Assembly: GCF_945906775.1 (NCBI RefSeq)
Contig: NZ_CAMDRE010000001.1
Location: 1,674,001-1,738,000 of the forward strand
Reading direction: 5' to 3'
DNA length: 64,000 nt
Source: Citrobacter sp. Marseille-Q6884
GTDB taxonomy: Bacteria > Pseudomonadota > Gammaproteobacteria > Enterobacterales > Enterobacteriaceae
The translations under genes were made by a program, and so were the position numbers. The notes below the pieces were generated by a model. The model was not told where the DNA came from and made no database searches. It was given only the letters and a program-made list of their open reading frames with translations. Shown here one piece after another: positions 18,720 to 26,563 of this stretch. The stretch's first letter is position 1; each line of letters begins with the position of its first letter.

Positions 18720-19301
18720 TTAAGCCCTTTTCTGCAGCAACGCGTTGAGCCACATTTCGTCGCGATCGGGACGTTTATCGATCGTCTTCCAGTTATTGAT
18801 TAATACGATGTCAGTCAGCGGTGCGATCAGCTTTTCCAGCCCCTGTTCGGTGAGATCGGTAAAGTGGCGACCGTCTTTCACTCTTTCCGTTTCTCCGTAT
18901 TTGAACGACACATACCACGTACCGCCCGTTTTGAGGGCGCGGGCCAGTTTGCTCATTACGTCAGGGAGTTCTTCTGCACTGACATGCAGTAACGAAGCGC
19001 AGCACCAGATGCCATCATAGCGTTCGACATCGTTGATATCGCTAAAGGTCATTTGTTTCACGCCCAGCCCCGTATGTTGGCTGGCAAGGCTCACCATTTC
19101 CGATGAGGCGTCGAAAGCATCGACCTGATACCCTTTCTCCAGAAAGGCTTTGCTGTCGCGCCCGGAGCCGCAACCCGCATCCAGAATGCGTCCACGTTCC
19201 GGGATGTGTTGCAAAAAAGGGTGATAAAGCGACGCCATATCGACATTAACCGTCGTGCTGAAAAAGTCCTGCGCGTGGCGCTGGTAATATTCGAGAGTCA
19301 T
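18720..19301 (-). CDS. Class I SAM-dependent methyltransferase (substrate unknown)
   Basis: The 193-residue protein has a Rossmann methyltransferase core: motif I ILDAGCGSGRDSKAFLEKGY followed by the acidic residue of VDAFDAS, and a later WCCASLLHV segment. I see no target-recognition domain and no DPPY or PCQ motif, so it is not a typical DNA methylase. It resembles small-molecule or TehB-like enzymes. Its ATG at 19301 shares one base with the stop of the upstream HNH nuclease gene (TGATG), so the two are translationally coupled. The pairing suggests a linked function, which is not known. Confidence 0.8.
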   Translation of the reverse strand: MTLEYYQRHAQDFFSTTVNVDMASLYHPFLQHIPERGRILDAGCGSGRDSKAFLEKGYQVDAFDASSEMVSLASQHTGLGVKQMTFSDINDVERYDGIWCCASLLHVSAEELPDVMSKLARALKTGGTWYVSFKYGETERVKDGRHFTDLTEQGLEKLIAPLTDIVLINNWKTIDKRPDRDEMWLNALLQKRA

Positions 19302-20314
19302 CAGAATGTATCCGTTCCTTGTGCAATGGGTTCCCACTGGTGAAAGAGTATTTTAATCGCCTCGTTCCAACTGTCGTTCAAAAATGTATTTCTCAGTGCC
19401 TGGGTGGCGCCTGTCTGGCGAATCAATGTTTCACGTAGTGGCAGATGGCTGTGAATAAAATATTCATTCCTGTCCCGCAGACGCTGCAGTAGCCTGGGCG
19501 AGGGAAGTTGAGCAAATTTGCCTTTCTCACCCCGATTACATTCCTTACAGGCGAGTACCAGATTCCAGACACCATCGATATTTGTCACCTGCTCCCGTGC
19601 TTTCCACGGGATAAAATGATCAACATCGGCAAAATTATCATCGCCAGGCTGCAGGCTAATGGGGGCAAAACAGTAGAAGCAGCGTCCCTTTTGATAGCCA
19701 TTCAGGCTGTCCCGACAGCTGGAGATCGCCACCCGACGATCGCTGTTCCTGCTAAACAGCATTTGATCGTCTTCATCATATTCGACGTTAATCAGGTGAG
19801 TAGAGATATTCATCGCCCATGCCTGTTCAACCAGACTCCAGCGCGCATCTGTTTCAAAGCTGAGGTTTCGGTATTGCAGGCGTTCACCCAGATTGTAGAA
19901 GTTCTCCGTTAGCCGGATGCCTTTATGCGTTTTGCGTTCATCGATAAAAAAGCGTTTCTCAATTTCACCCTGATTAACATTGTGAAAGGCATCAATCACA
20001 TTGTTAAACCCCTGCCGGATGGTGATCGCAGTGAGTTCATCGCGGGTGATTTCGCCGTTGTTGAACCGCGAACAGGCGGCAATAAATTGGCTGCTGCGCG
20101 AAGTGATTTGCTTTGGCGCATGCCTGAGATGGCGGCACAAGTGGTTGCTGAATGGCACGGCCAGATCTTCAAGTGTGATCAGATCACTACCGTCAGGTTT
20201 GAGATCGTACAGAGCGTGGGCGAGCGCAAACTTGTAGGAAGCCACATTTTTGCCGAAGAGGATAATCCCGCGCCAGTAGTTTTCCAGCGTGGGTTCAACC
20301 TGATAAAAACGCAT
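19301..20314 (-). CDS. HNH endonuclease domain protein
   Basis: In this 337-residue protein the C-terminal half holds an HNH/zinc-finger nuclease core: CFYCFAPI, then ADVDHFIPW, then NLVLACKECNRGEKGKF. It has the two CxxC zinc pairs and the DH catalytic step. The N-terminal half has no recognised domain. I chose ATG 20314 (MRFYQVEPTLENYW), preceded by AGGACACCGTT, over a start 18 codons upstream that lacks a ribosome site. It overlaps the methyltransferase gene by one base and lies next to leuX, a common island site. A defence or restriction-like role is inferred. Confidence 0.8.
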   Translation of the reverse strand: MRFYQVEPTLENYWRGIILFGKNVASYKFALAHALYDLKPDGSDLITLEDLAVPFSNHLCRHLRHAPKQITSRSSQFIAACSRFNNGEITRDELTAITIRQGFNNVIDAFHNVNQGEIEKRFFIDERKTHKGIRLTENFYNLGERLQYRNLSFETDARWSLVEQAWAMNISTHLINVEYDEDDQMLFSRNSDRRVAISSCRDSLNGYQKGRCFYCFAPISLQPGDDNFADVDHFIPWKAREQVTNIDGVWNLVLACKECNRGEKGKFAQLPSPRLLQRLRDRNEYFIHSHLPLRETLIRQTGATQALRNTFLNDSWNEAIKILFHQWEPIAQGTDTF

Positions 20315-20603
20315 AACGGTGTCCTGAGAACGGTTGGTTACTGCTATTACTGGATTCAGTAACGACATCTCATAGTAAACAGCGGTAAATGTAAACCGAG
20401 TCGGTCACGTTGCATTTTTTTGCGAGGCGGATTCCGATAAAAAAGCGTTCAGCGATGTGAAAGGCGGTAACAGAAAGGGAAGGAGAGTGGCCGAGCAGGA
20501 ATGGCGCTGGTTTTTTCGACACTTAGCGTGACTATCGTGCGCTGACGCTTGCATGGTGGCGTGCGACAGGTATAATCCACAACGTTTTCCGCATCCCTTC
20601 CGT

Positions 20604-20688
20604 GCCGGAGTGGCGAAATCGGTAGACGCAGTTGATTCAAAATCAACCGTAGAAATACGTGCCGGTTCGAGTCCGGCCTTCGGCACCA
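20604..20688 (+). tRNA. leuX: tRNA-Leu(CAA)
   Basis: This 85-base tRNA has acceptor stem GCCGGAG/CTTCGGC and an encoded CCA end. The anticodon stem GTTGA/TCAAC encloses the loop TTCAAAA, with anticodon CAA at 20638-20640. The long variable arm is typical of tRNA-Leu. The 3' end is the known integration site for P4-type integrases, and a truncated P4-type integrase follows directly. Confidence 0.97.
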
Positions 20689-20690
20689 TT
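20670..20690. repeat. att site at leuX 3' end
   Basis: These 21 bases (AGTCCGGCCTTCG then GCACCATT) recur with one base deleted at 24529-24548. P4-family integrases recombine within this tRNA segment. Confidence 0.7.
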
Positions 20691-20853
20691 TGAATGTTCG
20701 AGAACGTCCGTAACAGTCCGTAATTTACTAAAAATAAAGCCGAAAGGCTTTTTTTTTGGTCCTGATTCGTCCGAGGACATCCGTTGACATCCAGTACTAA
20801 TGGGGGTCAGAATGGTGGTCAGCTCGGTTCGATAAAGGATTGACCCCCAATTT

Positions 20854-21345
20854 ATGGCTATCACAGACGTAGCAGCCCGCACAGCAAAGCCCCGCGAAAA
20901 AGAATACAAACTCACAGACTCCCACGGCTTATATCTCTTAGTTAAACCAACTGGTTCTAAACGCTGGTATCTCAAATATCGTTTTGAAGGCAAAGAAAGC
21001 CGGGTTGCTTTGGGAGCTTACCCTCTCGTATCCCTTGCCAAAGTACGTGAGAAGCGTGATGAGCTGCGTCTCTTGCTAGCTGATGGCATTAGCCCTAATG
21101 CAAAAAAGGAAGAAGTAAGAGAGCAAGAACAAGCAGCGTTGAATACTTTTGAAAAAGTGGCGAAAGATTGGCATTCGAACAATAAGCGTTGGTCTAGCGG
21201 TCACGCTGAAAGGGTATGGCGCGATTTAGAGCGCAATATACTTCCAGCTATTGGTGCCAGAAATATTGCAGATTTGTCTACACGAGATCTCTTGCTTCCT
21301 TTGCGTGAAGTCGAACTGAGCGGGCGTCTACCACTGAGTTGTTAG
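20854..21345 (+). pseudogene. Truncated P4-type tyrosine integrase (N-terminal fragment)
   Basis: The fragment encodes the DUF4102 arm-binding domain and part of the SAM-like core-binding domain of a P4-family integrase (KEYKLTDSHGLYLLVKPTGSKRW and HSNNKRWSSGHAERV). After about residue 157 similarity stops and the frame ends at 21345 with unrelated residues. The catalytic R-H-R-Y domain, roughly the last 240 residues, is missing. The ATG is 165 bp past leuX, the normal position for an integrated element. The element to its right therefore cannot excise with this enzyme. Confidence 0.85.
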
Positions 21346-21512
21346 CAGTACGTAACGCCAAAGCAGTGACCTTCTCACTAAGAGTATCAAGATTAACTAT
21401 GCTAATTCTCATTTGTACGATCTTTTGCTGGCAACAATTTTGCCAAAAAATTAAGATAGTGAAAAAATCACTGGTTACGTACATGTTCATGGCGATACAG
21501 GAGTTATAAGCT

Positions 21513-22472
21513 ATGCTGCAACGACAAGAATATATGAGTAAAATAACTGATAAGCTTGCAATCTTGTCGCATAAAATTGAATTAAATGCCTGTTTGAATC
21601 TTACTGACATTAATATTCATGCAGAGTATTTTTTTTGTGATCTATTGAATTTAGTCTATGGGTATTCGTTAATAAATCTTAATACTGTAACTATCAACGC
21701 AAAATCAATAGATTTAATGGATGCAGGTAAAAGAGTTGCTTTTCAAATTACATCAACATCTGATTTCAAAAAAATAAAGCATACAATCGATGGGTTCGTA
21801 GAAACAGATAATATCAATAAAATTGACCGATTAATAGTTTTGATACTTACAAAGAAGAAGAAGTATAAAGCTGAAACATACGGAGAGAAATTTGTAATAA
21901 ATATATCTAAAGATGTTTGGGATTATACTACTTTAATAAAAGACATAAACAATTTACCAAATAATAAAATGAAAACTGTTTATGATTGTATTGTTGGTCA
22001 TATCCCAGATGTGGTTTCACAAAAAGCACCTAAAGAAGTAGCTACTATACTCGGGATGATAAAAATCCTTAGTCAAGAGGATCACCCACTAATTGGGAAC
22101 GGGTTTATTGATGAGCCAGATCCGGAAAGAAAGATCAATAAACGATTTGCAGCATATGCTAGATATTTGATGGATATTTACACACCGCTAATTAGTATTT
22201 ATGCAGGTATTTTAAATGATATTCGTCAAAGTAGTGATACAGGAATGCTAAATATAAATAAGCTTTCCGCATATCTTAAGAGGTTTAGCAATACAGTTTT
22301 AGATGAGTGTAATGATGATCCTGTTCGAGCTTTGAATAAAATGACTGATTATTATTCTACTAGACTAATTGCTGATGGTGTTGACTATGATGATTCAGCT
22401 ATACAGTATTATTTAATTGATAATATGATCAGGTGCAATGTCTTCCCTAACAAGGTTGAATCAGTATGCTAA
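21513..22472 (+). CDS. ABC-three-component system effector with N-terminal SMEK domain
   Basis: Residues 1-95 of this 319-residue protein match the SMEK domain pattern as I recall it. It has an acidic residue near E38, IDLMD at 66-70, then VAFQITST near 75-82 and a lysine-rich KKIKHTI, a restriction-endonuclease-like arrangement. The rest is helical and unrecognised. SMEK proteins occur as one component of ABC-3C conflict systems, together with a small winged-helix middle component and an SMC-like ATPase, exactly as here. The ATG follows CAGGAG, and the stop overlaps the next gene by 7 bp. It is very AT-rich compared with the backbone, which indicates transfer. Confidence 0.78.
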   Translation: MLQRQEYMSKITDKLAILSHKIELNACLNLTDINIHAEYFFCDLLNLVYGYSLINLNTVTINAKSIDLMDAGKRVAFQITSTSDFKKIKHTIDGFVETDNINKIDRLIVLILTKKKKYKAETYGEKFVINISKDVWDYTTLIKDINNLPNNKMKTVYDCIVGHIPDVVSQKAPKEVATILGMIKILSQEDHPLIGNGFIDEPDPERKINKRFAAYARYLMDIYTPLISIYAGILNDIRQSSDTGMLNINKLSAYLKRFSNTVLDECNDDPVRALNKMTDYYSTRLIADGVDYDDSAIQYYLIDNMIRCNVFPNKVESVC

Positions 22473-22708
22473 ATCTATTCTCAAAAGATGAAGATATAGA
22501 AAAGAGTGCTCCAATAGTTGGATCTTATATACTTAAATGTCTACACGGTAGAGACAAGATAAGCATTTTTGAACTTGTTAAACAACTACGTAGAAAAAAA
22601 CTTGTCGGTGTAAGATCTATATATTACGGCATGATTTTTCTGTATGCTTTAGACTTGATCGAATTTAATGAGCCATATGTGGTTTTAAAAAATGTTAAAA
22701 ATCAATAA
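22466..22708 (+). CDS. ABC-three-component system middle component
   Basis: This 80-residue protein has the size and predicted helical pattern of ABC-3C middle components (winged helix-turn-helix). The segment ISIFELVKQLRRKKLVGVRSIYYGMIFLYALDLIEF fits a helix-turn-helix followed by a hydrophobic helix. It overlaps the SMEK gene by 7 bp and the ATPase gene by 17 bp, so all three are translationally coupled. The exact middle-component subfamily cannot be fixed by eye. Confidence 0.75.
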   Translation: MLNLFSKDEDIEKSAPIVGSYILKCLHGRDKISIFELVKQLRRKKLVGVRSIYYGMIFLYALDLIEFNEPYVVLKNVKNQ

Positions 22709-24407
22709 GCTATATAGCGAGCCAAAAGCTTTTGAACCTGTTGAGTTTTACTCGGGGATAAATCTCATCCTCGGAGAAAAAGATGAAACCTCTAATAAAA
22801 CCAATGGTGTAGGGAAGTCATTACTAATTGAATTCATTAATTTTTCCTTGATGAAAGAATTCAACAAAAGCAGGTTGTCAAAGATTCCTTCAGAAAATTT
22901 CCCTCCAGATACCTATGTCTGCTTGGATTTTAATATTGATAAATATCATATTATTACAAAAAGAAAAATTGCTGAGGAGAAAACACCAATTCTATATATT
23001 GATGGTGTGAAGAAAGATTTTTCATCAATTGAAGATACCACAAACTTCCTTGCACTTTTATTATTTAAGGACAATCAAAAAGAAGCTCATCCAAGCTTTA
23101 GAAAAATGCTTGCTCCTTTAATAAGAGATGAAAAATCAGAGTTCAAATCAATCATCGATTGTTATGATACAAAACTCAGAGTGCCTTCTGATTTCACTCC
23201 ACATCTTTATCTTTTTGGTATTGATATAAGCTTGTATAAAAACATAAAAGATATTCAAAAAAATATCGCAGAATTGACTACCGCCAAAAATAAAATAAAA
23301 GAAGATATTGAGTCTATTACAGGGCAAAAGCTTGATAATGCGCGGGCTGAAATAAATGATCTTGATTTTCAAGTTAAAAAAATAAAACAGGAAATGGATG
23401 CTCTTGAAGGTGATAAAACATTTGATATTATTAGGGATGAAATTTCAAAGTATGAGGATTTATTGGATTCCCTAAGAAATAAAAGGGCGATTCTACGTTC
23501 TGAGCTAAGTAAAATAAATATTTTGTTTGGTGATAACTATATTGATGATGAAGAAGTTATTGGGCTATATAATAAATTAAAAGCTGGTCTTGGTGATAAT
23601 ATCGGAAAAGAATTAAAGGAAGTTATTAGCTTTAAGAAAAAAATAGATGATTTTCAACGAATCTTAGTTGACTCTCGAAAGGATAGTATTCTTAAAGATT
23701 TGGAAGAAATAGAAACATCCATAAATGAGATATCGATTAAACTGAACTCAAAAACATCAATAATAAAACAAACTGGTCACTTAAGAAGTATCAAAACTCT
23801 TTTTCTAGCTTATGAGAAAAAGCTTGAGGAGTTGTCTCAGTTATCAGTGTTTATAAAAAAATATGATGCCTATGAGACAAAGATTCGAGGTGAGAAAGGT
23901 AGTAAAGTAATTAAGACTCTTGAGTTGGATTTGGCGGTAGAAAACAAGAAAAGTACTATTGATGATTTTAGGGAAACCATTTTTTCTATTCATGAATATG
24001 TCATGGAGAATAGAAGGTGCTCCTTTGAAATATCAGTAAGTGATAAGAAGGATGTTGTTAGTTTTGATTTGAGAATATTTGATGATGGTAGTCATAGCAA
24101 TGAAAGAGAAAAGATTTTCTTCTATGATATGGCATTGCTATTAACGCATGATACTTTTGTTAGACATCCAAAGATTCTTATTCATGATAATATTTTTGAT
24201 GTTGACCAAGATACGTTAATTAAAAGTTTAAATTATTTATTTGAGAAATCTAGTTGCTTGATAGACGTGCAGTATATATTGACACTCAATATAGATAAGA
24301 TTAGTGAGTCTGATACTGCAAATCTAAAATTAGACATTGATAAATATAAACGTGCCATTTTGACAAAAACAAATAGATTCTTAAAATGCCAATACCAAGA
24401 AAGGTAA
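22692..24407 (+). CDS. ABC-three-component system SMC-like ATPase (DUF2326 type)
   Basis: The 571-residue protein has an ABC/SMC head at both ends. Walker A NGVGKS is at residues 38-43, and a Walker-B-like PKILIHDNIFD near 494-504 lies just after a segment resembling DUF2326 proteins. The middle (about 180-440) is a long charged coiled coil. Such ATPases are thought to sense nucleic-acid or protein signals and drive the partner effector in ABC-3C systems. It is the last gene of the operon. The Walker B position carries Asp-Asn rather than Asp-Glu, as recalled for this clade. Confidence 0.78.
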   Translation: MLKINKLYSEPKAFEPVEFYSGINLILGEKDETSNKTNGVGKSLLIEFINFSLMKEFNKSRLSKIPSENFPPDTYVCLDFNIDKYHIITKRKIAEEKTPILYIDGVKKDFSSIEDTTNFLALLLFKDNQKEAHPSFRKMLAPLIRDEKSEFKSIIDCYDTKLRVPSDFTPHLYLFGIDISLYKNIKDIQKNIAELTTAKNKIKEDIESITGQKLDNARAEINDLDFQVKKIKQEMDALEGDKTFDIIRDEISKYEDLLDSLRNKRAILRSELSKINILFGDNYIDDEEVIGLYNKLKAGLGDNIGKELKEVISFKKKIDDFQRILVDSRKDSILKDLEEIETSINEISIKLNSKTSIIKQTGHLRSIKTLFLAYEKKLEELSQLSVFIKKYDAYETKIRGEKGSKVIKTLELDLAVENKKSTIDDFRETIFSIHEYVMENRRCSFEISVSDKKDVVSFDLRIFDDGSHSNEREKIFFYDMALLLTHDTFVRHPKILIHDNIFDVDQDTLIKSLNYLFEKSSCLIDVQYILTLNIDKISESDTANLKLDIDKYKRAILTKTNRFLKCQYQER

Positions 24408-24473
24408 ATAACTTTGACGAGTTATTTTGAAGAAAAGTAGAACTTGACCTAGGGGTCATTTTGGTGGTCTTTT

Positions 24474-24511
24474 GTGTTGTTATAAATAAATAAATTGGTT
24501 TATAACAACAC
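24474..24511. repeat. 13-bp perfect inverted repeat after the ABC-3C operon
   Basis: GTGTTGTTATAAA and TTTATAACAACAC pair perfectly around 12 bases. It is AT-rich with no T run. It lies between the operon and the degenerate leuX att copy, so it could be a transcript end or a recombination arm site. Confidence 0.6.
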
Positions 24512-24528
24512 GTTATGTTGTTTTTACT

Positions 24529-24548
24529 AGTCCGGCCTTCGCACCATT
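24529..24548. repeat. Degenerate leuX 3'-end duplication (att remnant)
   Basis: AGTCCGGCCTTCGCACCATT equals the leuX 3' end at 20670-20690 with one G deleted. It marks the right end of the first integrated module and the left end of the next one, whose integrase starts 150 bp further on. Confidence 0.75.
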
Positions 24549-24697
24549 AGTACTTCCAAGACCATCCGAGAAAGTCCGATTATCCCTTAAAAATCAATGG
24601 TTTCAGCGATTTTTACGTCCCAAGTTGTCCGATGTAGTCCGTTGAAATCCGGATGTCATTGGGGGCATCTTAACTTCGATTAGAAATATGCCCCCAA

Positions 24698-25946
24698 ATG
24701 AAGCTCAACGCCAGACAGGCCGAGACCGCAAAGCCAAAAGACAAAACCTACAAAATGGCCGATGGCGGCGGTTTGTATCTCGAGGTTTCGGCCAAGGGGT
24801 CTAAATACCGACGCCCCTCTGACAAAAAAGAGGATCGCTTGGCCTACAGTGACTCTTGCTCAGGCAAGAGCAAAGCGCGACGAAGCTAAAAAGCTGTTAG
24901 TTCAAGGCATTGACCCAAAAGTCGTACAGAAAGAAGCTCAGGCCGAGAATTCGGGTGCATATACGTTCGAAACCCTTACTCGTGAATGGCATGCAAGTAA
25001 CAAGCGCTGGAGTGAAGACCATCAATCGCGCGTTCTTCGCTATCTTCAGCTTTATATCTTCCCTCATATCGGCTCGTCCGACATTCGCCAGCTCAAAACC
25101 AGCCACCTATTAGCTCCGATTAAAAAAGTTGATGCTACAGGTAAGCATGATGTTGCTCAGCGCCTGCAACAGCGTGTCACGGCCATAATGCGTTACGCCG
25201 TACAGAACGATTATATAGACTCTAATCCAGCCAGTGATATAGCAGGTGCGTTATCGACAACCAAAGCGCGACACTATCCAGCTTTAGCCTCAAGCCGTTT
25301 TCCTGAGTTTCTTACCCGTCTTGCTGCATATCGTGGTCGTGTAATGACACGGATCGCGGTCGAGTTTTCATTACTAACTTTTGTACGTTCCAGTGAGTTA
25401 CGTTTCGCGCGTTGGGATGAATTTGACTTCGATAAATCTCTTTGGCGCGTACCTGCAAAACGAGAGGGAATTAAGGGGGGGCGTTATTCGTACCGTGGCA
25501 TGAAGATGAAAGAGGAGCATATTGTTCCTCTTAGCCGACAAGCGATGATTTTGCTAAACCAGTTAAAGAAGATTAGTGGTGATAAAGAGCTGCTTTTTCC
25601 GGGTGATCATGACGCAAATAAGGTTATGAGTGAAAACATTGTAAATAGCGCTTTACGTGCAATGGGTTATGACACGAAAACCGAAGTCTGCGGGCATGGG
25701 TTTAGGACGATGGCGCGTGGTGCATTGGGTGAGTCAGGGTTATGGAGTAATGACGCAATAGAGCGTCAACTGAGCCATTCGGAGCGTAACAATGTGCGTG
25801 CAGCATATATTCATACTTCTGAGCATCTGGATGAGCGTCGTTTAATGGTGCAATGGTGAGCCGATTATTTAGATTCTAGCAAGAAGAATGGCATTACCCC
25901 ATATGATTATGCTAGGGAAGTAAGACGTGACAATAATTCAATCTAG
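24698..25946 (+). pseudogene. P4-type tyrosine integrase with frameshift and nonsense mutation
   Basis: The N-terminus (KPKDKTYKMADGGGLYLEVSAKGSKY in three pieces of reading) is in one frame to about 24860, and the rest is in another frame. Compared with the usual family sequence, short pieces are missing on both sides of RRPSDKKEDRLA, one flanked by a TGGCCT repeat. The catalytic half is intact, with FVRSSELRFARW, GHGFRT, SHSERN and the tyrosine of AAYIHTSEHLDERR. An in-frame TGA at 25857-25859 follows QW where the family has a second Trp. Readable codons then continue (ADYLDSSKKNGITPYDYARE) to a TAG at 25944. The gene is inactive in its present form. Confidence 0.88.
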
Positions 25947-25984
25947 CCAGCTTCAATAGGTTTAGCTGGCTAGTTAAACAATAA

Positions 25985-26563
25985 TTAAGAGTCAAGTGTT
26001 AAAAGAGCGTGCATTCTTTTAACTATCATAATAATATTAAGAATCAAATGTATACATACATATATTATTAGAGGGCATAATATATGACTTAACACATTGA
26101 GCTTTAATGTTATATTGGCTTTATTAAAAAAATACTCGTGGGTCTCACCATAAAAATACCCAGATGGATCAACTGAGTATAAAGATACTATAAAGCATAA
26201 TACAACTAATAAAACGCCACACAATATTGAGTAGCAAATATTGTAGTAAAGCTCGGTCAAAAGTGATTTTTTTGATTCATAAAAAGTATCGATATCTTTT
26301 CTCTGTCTTATCTTTGCCTCTTGATCATAAACCAATACTAATACGCTAAGCAATAGAGCTGTCAGGATGGCACTGAAATTTACTAATAAAGATATCAAAT
26401 CCTTTGTTATACCACGACCAAAAATTGAGAATGATACAGCTATGATGAATGGAAGGATTATGAATGTGAATATATCCCATATGCTAACTCTTTTCGTGTC
26501 AGCATCTCGTAAGGTTCTAAAGTGACCTTTGAGAACTTCACATATATTTATTTTGGAACTCAT
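25985..26563 (-). CDS. Four-helix membrane protein of a two-gene accessory cassette
   Basis: The 192-residue protein has predicted membrane helices near residues 30-50, 58-80, 110-131 and 158-180, with a charged segment (DQEAKIRQRKDIDTFYESKK) between helices 2 and 3. I do not recognise a family; size and layout recall membrane partners of phage-defence pairs such as Kiwa KwaA or SLATT proteins, without a match I can claim. ATG 26563 overlaps the stop of the upstream gene as TGATG and has AAGGAG six bases before it. The gene is strongly AT-rich, unlike the backbone. Confidence 0.7.
   Translation of the reverse strand: MSSKINICEVLKGHFRTLRDADTKRVSIWDIFTFIILPFIIAVSFSIFGRGITKDLISLLVNFSAILTALLLSVLVLVYDQEAKIRQRKDIDTFYESKKSLLTELYYNICYSILCGVLLVVLCFIVSLYSVDPSGYFYGETHEYFFNKANITLKLNVLSHILCPLIIYVCIHLILNIIMIVKRMHALLTLDS

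Noticed and set aside
21278..21610. 110-codon minus-strand frame over the integrase end and ABC-3C start
   Set aside because: It crosses two unrelated sequences and lacks a credible start. A short part (MRISIVNLDTLSEKVTALAL) has protein-like character and may be a decayed gene, but the evidence is too thin to list.
25857..25859. In-frame TGA in the second integrase as a selenocysteine codon
   Set aside because: There is no sign of a SECIS hairpin, the family has Trp there, and the gene is also frameshifted.
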